Positions 56,293 through 64,000 of a stretch of DNA of 64,000 bases are shown in pieces. The notes beneath the pieces were generated by a model that was not told the DNA's origin, did not search any database, and worked only from the letters and a program-made list of their open reading frames with translations. The first letter of the stretch is position 1. The number at the start of each line of letters is the position of its first letter. The translations under genes and the position numbers were made by a program. The DNA comes from Asticcacaulis benevestitus DSM 16100 = ATCC BAA-896 (GTDB lineage Bacteria > Pseudomonadota > Alphaproteobacteria > Caulobacterales > Caulobacteraceae), in assembly GCF_000376105.1 (NCBI RefSeq), contig NZ_AQWM01000001.1, positions 434,001-498,000 of the forward strand, written 5' to 3'.

Positions 56293-57183
56293 TTAAGTGT
56301 TGATCGCAACGATCTCGTGGCCCTTTTTCAGCAGGACATAACCATTCATGCGCCGGTAAGGACGTAAATGCTCTTCCTTGGCAAAGCGCATGAACATACG
56401 TATGAACCAGTTGGCGGGCAGGTCTCGCCCCAGATCCCGACCGATCTCGCCGAGAAACCGCACCTGATCAATTTGCCAGCCCAGATCCGCGAAAAAGCGC
56501 GGCCAGTCGTCCGGGGCTTCACCGGGATTGAATTGAAATGGCGCGTTCTTCGCCAACTGTCTCATCATTTTTCCGCGCGCAGAAACTTGATTAAACAGCG
56601 GAGAAAAATAGTCACTTAGCCAATAGGTTACATGGCTTTGTTCATTTAGATTGCGCGCCAGTTCGGCCACAGCGGCATTGGTCAGATACGGCACCACGCC
56701 TTCGGTCAGCACCAGTATCGATTGCCCTCGCATATTCAGCGCTTTCAGCAAGTCTTCCCGCGCCGCGTCCTGCGACAGATCGCAGGCGATCCGCTCAAGC
56801 CGACAGACCGGTGTTTCACCTTTCAGGGCATCGGTCTTGAAATCGATCATGTGCGGAAAATCGACTTCGATCCACGGGAAATTGGGTTTCAGATCCAGCC
56901 GATAGGGGCGCGTATCGAGGCCGGCGCCCAGATTGACCACACAATCGACGCCACCCTCAATCGCCTCAAGAATATAGCGATCGATCGTGTAGGTGCGCAG
57001 CGCCATCGACCAGGCCATGGCGCGTTGGATACCCATATGCCGCGCCAGCTTCTCCCCACGATCGCCAACCAGCTTGCCGGCCAGAGGATCATGAAACAGC
57101 GCATCAGGCCGCTGCGTTTCCATCCAGCGATAATAGGCTACCCAAAAAGCGGTATCGGACACGTGGTCAATGGTTTCGCTCAC
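56293..57183 (-). CDS. leucine carboxyl methyltransferase-family protein
   Basis: The 296-residue protein is a class I SAM-dependent methyltransferase of the LCMT (Ppm1/TcmP-like) family. It has DTAFWVAYYRWMETQRPDALFHDPLAGKLVGD at the start, the SAM motif VNLGAGLDTRPYRL and the ILVLTEGVVPYL motif. The substrate in bacteria is not known; polyketide or small acid methylation is possible. It starts with an ATG at 57183, 42 bases from the divergent META lipoprotein gene. Confidence 0.87.
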   Translation of the reverse strand: MSETIDHVSDTAFWVAYYRWMETQRPDALFHDPLAGKLVGDRGEKLARHMGIQRAMAWSMALRTYTIDRYILEAIEGGVDCVVNLGAGLDTRPYRLDLKPNFPWIEVDFPHMIDFKTDALKGETPVCRLERIACDLSQDAAREDLLKALNMRGQSILVLTEGVVPYLTNAAVAELARNLNEQSHVTYWLSDYFSPLFNQVSARGKMMRQLAKNAPFQFNPGEAPDDWPRFFADLGWQIDQVRFLGEIGRDLGRDLPANWFIRMFMRFAKEEHLRPYRRMNGYVLLKKGHEIVAINT

Positions 57184-57225
57184 AGTCTGTTTCCCGTATC
57201 ATGGGCTCACATCAGGGAGCCAATT

Positions 57226-57681
57226 ATGAAGTCGCTGCTTTTCGCAGGCCTTGCGCTGTCAGCCATCATCATCACGGGATGCGCCACGGATCAAGCGCCA
57301 CGTCCGGGATCAGGCGCGATGACGTCTCATGAGGCTGTCATTACCGAAAAATACTGGAAGCTGGTGGAGCTAAACGGCCATCCCGTCGAACCGGGGCCGA
57401 ACGACACTTACATAACGCTCAAACGGGATGGTCAACGGCTTATCGGGTCGGGGGGCTGCAACCGCCTGGGCGGAACTTACACGCTGGGCGCCATGAACTG
57501 GGTGCGCTTCTCGCAGATCGTCAGCACGGAAATGGCGTGTACGCAGGGCATGGAGACCGAAACGCAGTTTCTGGACGTGCTCAATAACGTCGATAGCTAT
57601 GACGTCAAGGGTGACAGGCTGGTGCTCAATAAGGCCCGCATGGCGCCGCTGGCACGCTTTGAGGCGGTATATATGCAGTAA
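57226..57681 (+). CDS. META domain (HslJ-like) lipoprotein
   Basis: The 151-residue protein has a lipoprotein signal with lipobox IITGC at about residue 19 (MKSLLFAGLALSAIIITGC). The mature part is a META/HslJ domain: KYWKLVELNGHPV, LIGSGGCNRLGGTYTL, and STEMACTQGMETETQFLDVL. HslJ-type proteins sit in the outer membrane and are linked to stress and drug tolerance in E. coli. AGGGAG lies 6 bases before the ATG at 57226. An open frame reaching back to 56722 is only the antisense of the methyltransferase gene. Confidence 0.88.
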   Translation: MKSLLFAGLALSAIIITGCATDQAPRPGSGAMTSHEAVITEKYWKLVELNGHPVEPGPNDTYITLKRDGQRLIGSGGCNRLGGTYTLGAMNWVRFSQIVSTEMACTQGMETETQFLDVLNNVDSYDVKGDRLVLNKARMAPLARFEAVYMQ

Positions 57682-57796
57682 TTTGATCGCGACCACAGGC
57701 GGCATGGGTAGGCGCCATCTGCGCAATCGGAGTGGCGGCAGGAGGCAAAATAAAACCATTGGCTTGCCGCAAAACTGTAATTATCATTGCGATGAT

Positions 57797-58340
57797 GTGG
57801 GGATGAAAAGGGCCATCACCTGAAGTCAGGCAGTGCAAAAGCAATTGAGATAGCACAAGCAGTTCTAGCCATTTTAGTTGTCCCAGCACTTTGGCCGTTA
57901 AGTTTCATCGGGGCTACAATTTTTCTTCCAGGCACTATAGATCCATTGCTCGGCGGACTGCAAAACGTTCTTTACATCCCAGGTCTCATTTGGTTGCTGG
58001 CAGTTCTTTTAAGAACAGTCGGAATAGCTAGGCTGTTTCAGGTGAAAAGGAATAATGTGCTCTTTTTAGGCACATCCATAGCCTTGGCATTGGTGTTATC
58101 GACTGGCCTTTGTGCGTATTTGGCACGGGGCGACTATCAGTTGATCGGTCAAAAGGTGTTATTTATCCGGATCATTTTGATGTTATAGAAGAAGCCGGGA
58201 GGTTCTTAATGGTCTCAGCTTTTACCTCTGCTGTGAGTTTCGTGACAGCCTGTTTATTCGCAGCGATTGGCGGGTTCCGATTGTGGAAACCAAAACATGA
58301 ACTGGCTATAGCAAATTCTGTTTTAGAAAAGAGGTTTTGA
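57797..58340 (+). pseudogene. frameshifted small membrane-protein gene
   Basis: Two overlapping frames carry parts of one protein. Frame 1 is open from about 57797 to 58188 (IEIAQAVLAILVVPALWPL, then NVLYIPGLIWLLAVLLRTVGIA, NVLFLGTSIALALVLSTGL) but has no ATG. Frame 2 continues it from about 58150 to 58340 (GVIYPDHFDVIEEAGRF, then a membrane helix, FRLWKPKHELA). A short ATG start (MKRAIT, 57802-57820) sits in a third frame just before frame 1. Joining them needs two indels, one near 57820 and one near 58150. The result would be a four-helix membrane protein of about 175 residues. The composition is less GC-rich than its neighbours, which may mean a foreign origin. No family was recognised. 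Confidence 0.5.
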
Positions 58341-58451
58341 ATGCTTCAGCGATCCGCTTGATGTTTGCTTGAAGTGGTGTTTGGCGAGGCAACTTATGCC
58401 TAGGCCGTCAAAGCCGCCGCTATCGCTATCAGGCTGTAAAGTAAGGGAAAC

Positions 58452-58543
58452 TGGCGGACAGGGTGGGATTCGAACCCACGGTAGGCTTCCACCTACGGCG
58501 GTTTTCAAGACCGCTGCCTTAAACCACTCGACCACCTGTCCGC
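58452..58543 (-). tRNA. tRNA-Ser (anticodon TGA)
   Basis: The 92-base class II tRNA on the minus strand has acceptor arms GCGGACA and TGTCCGC-complement, anticodon loop CTTGAAA with TGA, the long variable arm of serine tRNAs and an encoded CCA. Confidence 0.95.
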
Positions 58544-58644
58544 GCGAGGGAAGGGCGCTTGTAGCGTGCGTCCGCCTGCGTGCCAAGCCCTGTTTTGTGG
58601 CAAGTCCGCGTTTTTCCGGAAAATGTCGACCCGGACGAACAGGC

Positions 58645-58660
58645 TTAACCGTCCTTAACC
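58645..58660 (+). promoter_or_regulatory. paired TTAACC repeats upstream of the RlpA-like gene
   Basis: TTAACC occurs at 58645-58650 and 58655-58660, one helical turn apart. It resembles the CtrA site TTAA-N7-TTAA but the gap is six bases, not seven. It lies 69 bases before the RlpA-like gene. Confidence 0.3.
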
Positions 58661-58728
58661 AAAGTTTTGCATATTGCGCGCAAACTGAAGGCTCAATTCA
58701 TGCGTCTTTCAGAAAGAAGACCGCGATC

Positions 58729-59508
58729 ATGCGCGCGCCACACAGCTCACAGATCACATCGATAATGAGGCTCTTAGGCCTTGTTTCCTTAATGGTTTTG
58801 ACAGGTTGCGCCACGACGCGACAGAGCGAGGATCTGGGCAGCGGGCGCGGGGCGAAGGTGGCGCGCGATCCGCACTATAATTCGGGCACCTTACGTTCCT
58901 ATACAGTGCGCGGCACCACCTATTACCCCAAGATTCCTTCCGTCGGCTACAGCGAGACCGGCACGGCGTCCTGGTACAGCGAGGAATCGCCCAACCCCCA
59001 TACCGCGAATGGCGAGGTCTTCATGGCCGACGACATCTCCGCGGCGCACAAGACCTTCCCCTTGCCGAGTGTGGCCGAAATCACCAATCTTGACAACGGC
59101 AAGACCATCCGGCTGCGCGTCAATGATCGCGGCCCCTTCGTACAAGGGCGGATCGTGGATCTGTCGCGCGGCGCAGCCAAGGCGCTGGGCGTCTACCAAA
59201 CCGGCACGGCGCGCGTGAAGATTACCTTCCTGGGGCCCGCTGAAGGGGGCGCGCCGGTCTATGCCGGTCCGACCTACGCCGCTTCATCGGGCGATGAGCG
59301 GCGCTATATTGTGCAACTGGGCGCCTTCGGGCAAGAAGCCAATGCTGAGGCGGCGCAAGACCGACTGGAGGATGCCCGCATCGATCGGCGCGGCGGTCTC
59401 TATATTGTTTTTATCGGCCCCTATAAGGGTGCGGCCGCGGCCGAAACCCATCGGCAGGATGCCATCGACGCCGGCTTTAGCGGCGCCATCCTCGTGCGCA
59501 GCGATTGA
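58729..59508 (+). CDS. rlpA: RlpA-like septal ring lipoprotein with SPOR domain
   Basis: RlpA proteins are outer-membrane lytic transglycosylases that act on stem-less glycan strands at the division site. The 259-residue protein has a lipobox (LMVLTGCATT), a double-psi beta-barrel (TGTASWYSEESPNPHTANGEVF, LRVNDRGPFVQGRIVDLSRGAAKALG) with the expected acidic and His residues, and a C-terminal SPOR domain (RRYIVQLGAFGQEANAEAAQDRL) that binds denuded glycan. The start may be the ATG at 58729 or that at 58765 (MRLLGLVSL), which begins the lipoprotein signal. The next gene is tmk. Confidence 0.88.
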   Translation: MRAPHSSQITSIMRLLGLVSLMVLTGCATTRQSEDLGSGRGAKVARDPHYNSGTLRSYTVRGTTYYPKIPSVGYSETGTASWYSEESPNPHTANGEVFMADDISAAHKTFPLPSVAEITNLDNGKTIRLRVNDRGPFVQGRIVDLSRGAAKALGVYQTGTARVKITFLGPAEGGAPVYAGPTYAASSGDERRYIVQLGAFGQEANAEAAQDRLEDARIDRRGGLYIVFIGPYKGAAAAETHRQDAIDAGFSGAILVRSD

Positions 59509-59563
59509 AATTTTTGCCGATTAGGGCTTGAGAATTGCTGCGAAAACCGGTCTATCTCGCTGC

Positions 59564-60229
59564 GTGAACACATCATCCGAACATACATCCGAAACAGGAC
59601 GCTTCATTACCTTTGAGGGCGGCGAGGGGGCGGGAAAATCCACCCAGGTCAAGGCGCTGGTGGCGCGTTTGCGCGCGCAGGGGCTCGAAGTTGTCCAGAC
59701 GCGCGAACCGGGCGGCTCTCCCGGCGCCGAGGCTCTGCGCGATCTGCTGGTGCAGGGCGACGCCACGCGCTGGTCGGCGGTCAGCGAACTCCTGATGATG
59801 TATGCCGCCCGCGCCGACCATCTGGAAAAAGTAATTCGTCCGGCACTGGCGCGCGGCGCCTGGGTGATCTGCGATCGCTTTGCGGATTCCTCACGCGCCT
59901 ATCAGGGCGCCGGCGGCGGGGTGGCGCCGGCCTTTATCGAGCAGGTCGATCAGGTTGTGGTGGGTAGGACTCAGCCAGACCTGGTGCTGGTGATGGACAT
60001 GCCGGTCGAGGTCGGCCTCAAGCGCGCGTATGACCGTGGCGATATCGAGAATCGTTTTGAATCGAAGGGCGCGGCTTTCCACGAACGTCTTCGCGCCGGC
60101 TTCATCGCGCGCGCCGCTGCGCATCCTGAGCGCTATCGCCTTATCGACGCCGATCAGCCGATCGAGCCGATCACGGCCGAAATCTGGTCGATGGTCCTTT
60201 CGGCCTTTCCTGTCTTGCGAGGCGCATGA
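59564..60229 (+). CDS. tmk: thymidylate kinase
   Basis: Tmk phosphorylates dTMP to dTDP for DNA synthesis. The 221-residue protein has the P-loop FEGGEGAGKST, the DRx motif in ICDRFADSSRAYQGAGGG and the lid region. TREPGGSPGAE is the expected dTMP-binding loop. The start is uncertain: I use the GTG at 59564, which puts the P-loop near residue 17; a TTG at 59528 is also open. It is the first gene of the tmk-holB-tatD-MBL operon, whose order is standard. Confidence 0.93.
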   Translation: MNTSSEHTSETGRFITFEGGEGAGKSTQVKALVARLRAQGLEVVQTREPGGSPGAEALRDLLVQGDATRWSAVSELLMMYAARADHLEKVIRPALARGAWVICDRFADSSRAYQGAGGGVAPAFIEQVDQVVVGRTQPDLVLVMDMPVEVGLKRAYDRGDIENRFESKGAAFHERLRAGFIARAAAHPERYRLIDADQPIEPITAEIWSMVLSAFPVLRGA

Positions 60230-61221
60230 TGGATGCGCTGACCACGCCACGCGAAAACTTCATCTTTGAGCAGGGTGAAGCAGCGGATCAGGCCTTTCTG
60301 TCGGCCTATGACAAAAACCGTCTTCATCACGCGTGGTTGTTGTGCGGACCGCAAGGGCTGGGCAAGGCCAGTTTCGCCTTCCGGTGCGCGCGTTTCCTGA
60401 TGGGGCGTGATCGGGATACGGCCTTCGGTGGATTGGGCATGTCGCCGGAAGACGCCGATGTCCGCCTGATCACCGCCGGTTCGCACCCCGATCTGTTGGT
60501 GCTGGAACGCGAAATGGGTGAGAGCAAGCTGAAGAAGAACATCAGCGTCGACGCCGTGCGTGAGATCGGCGAATTTTTCTCCAAGGCACCGTCGCGTTCG
60601 CCTTATCGCGTCTGTATCATCGATTCCGTTGATGACCTAAATATCAATTCTGCCAATGCCTTGTTGAAAATTCTTGAGGAACCACCTCATAAGGGCATCA
60701 TCTTCCTGATTTCCCATTCGCCGGGCCGATTGCTGCCCACCATCCGTTCGCGCTGCCGGAGGCTCACCTTTGTGCCCTGGACGGATCAGGCTGTTAGCGC
60801 CTTCGCGCGCAAGCGCCTTGACGTCGATGAAGAGACGCTCACGCGACTGGTCAGATTGGCCCATGGCGCGCCAGGCAAGGCGCTAAGCCTTATGGAAGAA
60901 GGCGCTCTGGAGATGGATAGCTTCGCCGGACGACTGCTTGAGAAGCCCTTGCCACCGCGCGCAGAGCTGATGCAAATAGCGGCCACGTTCAAATCATCGT
61001 CCGCTAAAAACGATGGCGCCCGCAAGTTCGCCACCTTTATGGCCTGCCTGACAGACCGTCTTCATGAGCGTTCGCTGAGCGCGGAGACGTCACAAAACGG
61101 GCAAATTTATTCGCAACTGTGGTCCAGGCTGATTTTATCGGTCGGAGAGGTCGAATCCGTCAATCTTGACCGCGGAGACTATTTTTGGTCTATTTACAAC
61201 GAATTGGCCAGCTTATCTTAA
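60226..61221 (+). CDS. holB: DNA polymerase III subunit delta'
   Basis: The delta' subunit is part of the clamp loader that places the sliding clamp on DNA. The 331-residue AAA+ protein has LHHAWLLCGPQGLGKASFAFRCARFLMG with a modified P-loop, SVDAVREIGEFFSKAPSRSPYRVCIID, NALLKILEEPP and SHSPGRLLPTIRSRCRRL with the SRC motif. The Cys cluster of the zinc module seen in E. coli is absent. Its start overlaps the tmk stop codon. Confidence 0.93.
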   Translation: MMDALTTPRENFIFEQGEAADQAFLSAYDKNRLHHAWLLCGPQGLGKASFAFRCARFLMGRDRDTAFGGLGMSPEDADVRLITAGSHPDLLVLEREMGESKLKKNISVDAVREIGEFFSKAPSRSPYRVCIIDSVDDLNINSANALLKILEEPPHKGIIFLISHSPGRLLPTIRSRCRRLTFVPWTDQAVSAFARKRLDVDEETLTRLVRLAHGAPGKALSLMEEGALEMDSFAGRLLEKPLPPRAELMQIAATFKSSSAKNDGARKFATFMACLTDRLHERSLSAETSQNGQIYSQLWSRLILSVGEVESVNLDRGDYFWSIYNELASLS

Positions 61222-61239
61222 GGTGTGATGTGAGAAGTT

Positions 61240-62028
61240 ATGGTTGATTGCCAATATATTGATTCCCACGTCAACCTGCACGCCCCGCAATTTGACGAGG
61301 ACCGCGCCGAAGTGATCGAGCGCGCCCGTGCCTCGGGTGTCGGGCTGATGGTCAACATCTGCGATAAGGTGTCAAATTTCGATGCTGTGTATCAGATAGC
61401 GCAGGATCATGACGATATCTGGGCCACCGTCGGTACGCATCCGCACGAGGCGCGTGAAAATCCCAACCTGACCGCCCAAACCTTACTGGATCTGGCACAA
61501 AAGCCCAAGGTGGTCGGCATCGGTGAGTGCGGTCTTGATTTCCATTATGATTTCAGTCCGCGCGATATCCAGGCGCAGGTTTTCCGCCAGCATATCATCG
61601 CCGCGCGTGAAAGCGGCTTGCCCCTTGTCGTTCATACGCGCGAAGCCGATGACTGGATGGGGCAAATCCTCAGTGAAGAACACGCCAGGGGCGCCTTCAA
61701 GTTACTGCTGCATTGCTATACGAGCGGCGCGGAACTCGCTAAAACCTGTGCGGAAATGGGCGCCTGGTTTTCGGTTTCGGGCATCGCCACCTTCAAGGCG
61801 GCGCAGGATGTCCGCGATATCATCGTCGATATGCCGGCCGACAAGATCATCATAGAGACCGATTGCCCTTATCTTGCGCCAATTCCAATGCGCGGGCGGC
61901 GCAATGAACCGTCTTTCGTGCGCCATGTCTATGACAAGCTGGGCAACATTCGTGGCTGGAGCCTCGATGACGTCAGGGCGAAGACCCATGACGCCTTCTT
62001 CAAGCTTTTTGACAGGATACCCCGCTGA
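61240..62028 (+). CDS. tatD: TatD family metal-dependent hydrolase
   Basis: TatD-type proteins are Mg-dependent DNases of the amidohydrolase fold. The 262-residue protein has GIGECGLDFHYDFSPRDIQ, VVHTREADD, LLHCYTSG, and IETDCPYLAPIPMRGRRNEPSFVRHV. The first metal motif is unusual: DSHVNLH at residues 8-14, so the second His of HxH is Asn12. This appears to be a feature of a branch in alphaproteobacteria rather than loss of function. It lies 18 bases after holB and its stop overlaps the start of the next gene. Confidence 0.93.
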   Translation: MVDCQYIDSHVNLHAPQFDEDRAEVIERARASGVGLMVNICDKVSNFDAVYQIAQDHDDIWATVGTHPHEARENPNLTAQTLLDLAQKPKVVGIGECGLDFHYDFSPRDIQAQVFRQHIIAARESGLPLVVHTREADDWMGQILSEEHARGAFKLLLHCYTSGAELAKTCAEMGAWFSVSGIATFKAAQDVRDIIVDMPADKIIIETDCPYLAPIPMRGRRNEPSFVRHVYDKLGNIRGWSLDDVRAKTHDAFFKLFDRIPR

Positions 62029-62840
62029 TGGCGCAGGTGCTTCAGGTCAAGATTCTCGGGTCCGGTTGCTCAACCGGCGTGCCGCGCATCGACGGCTATT
62101 GGGGCGCGTGTGATCCGGAGAACCCTAAAAACCGACGCTCACGCTGCTCGGCGTGGTTCGGACTTTATGATCAGGCAAGGCCTGAAAGCATGACCTCGGT
62201 TGTGATCGATACGTCACCCGATTTCCGTGACCAGATGATCCGCGCCAAGGTCACGAATATTGATGCTGTGTTATGGACGCACGATCATGCCGACCAGACT
62301 CACGGCCTTGACGATATGCGCGCCTTTACCTTCAAACGCGACACGCCAATCGATGGCTATGCAGATCAGGCGACCATGGACACCCTGGCAAGGCGCTTCG
62401 GCTATGTTTTTAAAGGGAATTTGGGCTATCCACCTGTCTGCGAACCCCATCTTATACCGCCACATGGGCAGCCATGGAGCGTCGCAGGTGAGGGGGGCGC
62501 CCTGCCGATCGTGACCTTCGATCAGGAGCATGGCCCCATACGCTCGGTAGGTTATCGTATCGGTGATGTGGCCTATTCGAGTGACATATCGAATATGCCG
62601 GAAGACAGCTTTGCAGCCTTGCGGAATTTGAAGGTGTGGATTGTCGATTGCCTGCGTTATAAGCCGCATCCGACCCATTCGCATTTGGAAAAAACACTGG
62701 AATGGATCCGGCGCGTGCGACCCGAACGCGCCATTTTAACGAATTTGCACCAGGATCTGGACTATAAAACGCTACAGGCTCAACTCCCTGAGGGTGTCGA
62801 GCCTGCTTATGATCAGATAGGTTTTGAAATTAACCTTTAG
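62028..62840 (+). CDS. MBL-fold metallohydrolase (PhnP-like)
   Basis: The 270-residue metallo-beta-lactamase-fold protein has LGSGCSTGVPRIDGYWGACDP, which is the typical start of the PhnP-like branch, the metal motif WTHDHADQTHGLDD (HxHxDQ in place of HxHxDH), SSDISNMPED and a distal His in HSHLEKTLE. PhnP cleaves cyclic phosphate in phosphonate use, but members next to tatD have no assigned substrate. It ends the tmk operon. Confidence 0.87.
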   Translation: MAQVLQVKILGSGCSTGVPRIDGYWGACDPENPKNRRSRCSAWFGLYDQARPESMTSVVIDTSPDFRDQMIRAKVTNIDAVLWTHDHADQTHGLDDMRAFTFKRDTPIDGYADQATMDTLARRFGYVFKGNLGYPPVCEPHLIPPHGQPWSVAGEGGALPIVTFDQEHGPIRSVGYRIGDVAYSSDISNMPEDSFAALRNLKVWIVDCLRYKPHPTHSHLEKTLEWIRRVRPERAILTNLHQDLDYKTLQAQLPEGVEPAYDQIGFEINL

Positions 62841-62892
62841 GCTGCCGCGTCAATAGGTTAAGAGGCGGCCTTGATGTAATAGGTGATCCAGT

Positions 62893-63126
62893 TCAGTCAT
62901 AGTCCAATGGCACGCCACCGTAATAGACCGTTTGCGCGTGGTAATGGGTGAACATGGCGCTGTCCGCCATGACAATCCCGGTGATCGCCAGAATGATAGC
63001 GCTCAGGAAGGCCAAGGCGATGAGCAGATTGATCGGCAAGGCGCGAACTTTGTGACGCGCGTGAAGCGTCAGTTGGCCAAAAGTATCGGTCGTTGGTTCA
63101 AAATGTTCGGCGGTCGTGGTAGCCAT
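62893..63126 (-). CDS. small single-helix membrane protein
   Basis: The 77-residue protein begins MATTTAEHFEPTTD, has one membrane helix (INLLIALAFLSAIILAITGIVMAD) and a short Tyr-rich C-terminal tail (THYHAQTVYYGGVPLDYD). AGGAG stands 6 bases before the ATG at 63126; a start further upstream at 63162 is unlikely. No family is recognised. Confidence 0.7.
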   Translation of the reverse strand: MATTTAEHFEPTTDTFGQLTLHARHKVRALPINLLIALAFLSAIILAITGIVMADSAMFTHYHAQTVYYGGVPLDYD

Positions 63127-63404
63127 GGCGGAACTCCTAACGGACGTGCAATCTGTGCGCAAAATCTTTGCATTTAAATCAAGCTACGTGGTTTGCCATA
63201 AGGGGTATGTGTCGAACGCTGTTACGGCGCATAAGTAAGCTATAAGGGCGTTTGCTGAAGCGAAACTCGCCACATTGATGCAGTATTTCCCATAATATTT
63301 ATTATGCGACAATGATGTGTAGCCCTGTGCCACTCTGCGGACTTGACCTTGAGACTGTGAAAACGTCTTCTCATCATGATGATTCCCGCCACACAACGCA
63401 GCCG

Positions 63405-64000
63405 ATGAACCGTCTTAGCCAGCAAGCCCTCCCCTGGATCAAGGTCCTTCTCTCACAAGCCCTTGTGATTGCGGCGCTTTGGTTCCTTGGCGACAAGATT
63501 CCCGTGCACGGATTGTTGCGCCTTGTGTTGCTAGGTTTTGTGGCGGCTGTCATCGGCAGGTTTATGGGCTTGTCTTGGTTTTGGATACCGATCCAGGTTC
63601 TGCTGCCGCTGGCCGTGGCGTTTAATGCCGCCGTACCCGCCTGGGCCTATCTGGTCGCTTTTGTTCTCTGCGGTCTTATCTACTGGAACAGCGCCTCCGA
63701 ACAGGTGCCCTTCTATATGACCAATCGTAAAACCTGGCAGGCCATCAGCGATCTCACGGGTGAAGCCACCAGCTTTGTCGATCTCGGCAGCGGCATGGGC
63801 GGCGTCGTGGCTTTCGTTTCCAGCGCGCATCCCAACCTGAAAGCCTTTGGTTTTGAAACCGCACCGCTCGTCTATCTTGGTTCGAAAATCTACATGCTGT
63901 TCGCAGCATCTGCCAACGCCAAGGTGATCTACAAAAACATATGGCACGCCGATCTTGCGGACTACGACGTCGTCTATTGCTTTTTGTCGCCGGTGCCCAT
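63405..64000 (+). CDS. membrane-anchored class I methyltransferase, 3' end cut by window
   Basis: The open frame runs from the ATG at 63405 off the end of the window (198 codons visible). The N-terminal 100 residues hold three to four hydrophobic segments (ALVIAALWFLGDKI, LRLVLLGFVAAVIG, VLLPLAVAFNAAVPAWAYLVAFVLCGLIYW). Then comes a SAM-binding Rossmann domain with motif I in FVDLGSGMGGVVAFV and a partial motif II. Membrane-fused methyltransferases of this type are known in Caulobacter relatives, but the substrate is unknown. Confidence 0.75.
   Translation, partial: MNRLSQQALPWIKVLLSQALVIAALWFLGDKIPVHGLLRLVLLGFVAAVIGRFMGLSWFWIPIQVLLPLAVAFNAAVPAWAYLVAFVLCGLIYWNSASEQVPFYMTNRKTWQAISDLTGEATSFVDLGSGMGGVVAFVSSAHPNLKAFGFETAPLVYLGSKIYMLFAASANAKVIYKNIWHADLADYDVVYCFLSPVP

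Overview
The window is chromosomal DNA from an alphaproteobacterium of the family Caulobacteraceae, most likely Asticcacaulis or a close relative. The main reasons are the clpP-cicA-clpX-lon-hup order, the near identity of ClpP, ClpX, Lon and the Nuo subunits to Caulobacter-type proteins as I know them, a PopA-like c-di-GMP effector, and alphaproteobacterial variants of CoaX and TatD. The genus is an inference. Almost everything is core genome. I see no prophage, insertion sequence, CRISPR array or defence island.

Layout. 1-7.4 kb: end of a DUF2059 gene, then the proteolysis block clpP, cicA (opposite strand), clpX, lon (with a good heat-shock promoter), hup and tRNA-Val. 7.4-12.5 kb: an endonuclease/exonuclease/phosphatase gene broken by two in-frame stops, a large autotransporter, and two near-duplicate tRNA-Asp genes. 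12.8-31.5 kb: a complete 14-subunit complex I operon (nuoA-N) with two extra membrane-protein genes inside it (after nuoD and after nuoF), running on into birA, coaX and rnj and closed by a perfect terminator. 31.6-39.8 kb: PHA synthase, an exported protein, glpX, recJ, tRNA-Glu, a double cold-shock-domain gene, a DUF192 gene, and a tRNA cluster (Pro, Pro, Arg) that encloses an NDUFS4-like complex I accessory gene. 39.8-54.5 kb: sulfurtransferase and photolyase, a glycosyltransferase with a lipid A-type acyltransferase, a DUF3089 protein, the repair genes recG and mfd around sdhE, the popA-like gene, a TusA-like protein, an exported protein and a LysR regulator. 54.6-64 kb: a GH5 mannanase-type lipoprotein behind operator-like palindromes, a carboxyl methyltransferase-family protein, a META lipoprotein, a decayed membrane gene, tRNA-Ser, an RlpA-like lipoprotein, the tmk-holB-tatD-MBL operon, a small membrane protein and the start of a membrane-anchored methyltransferase.

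Links between genes. ClpXP and the PopA-like protein belong to the c-di-GMP-controlled proteolysis that drives the Caulobacter cell cycle. The nuo operon, the NDUFS4-like protein and SdhE all serve the respiratory chain. RecG, Mfd, RecJ and the photolyase are repair functions. The least-explained items are the TM2-type gene inside nuo, the orphan double hairpin with terminator at 54.5 kb, the palindromes before the mannanase gene, the missing nucleophile in the DUF3089 protein, and two freshly broken genes.
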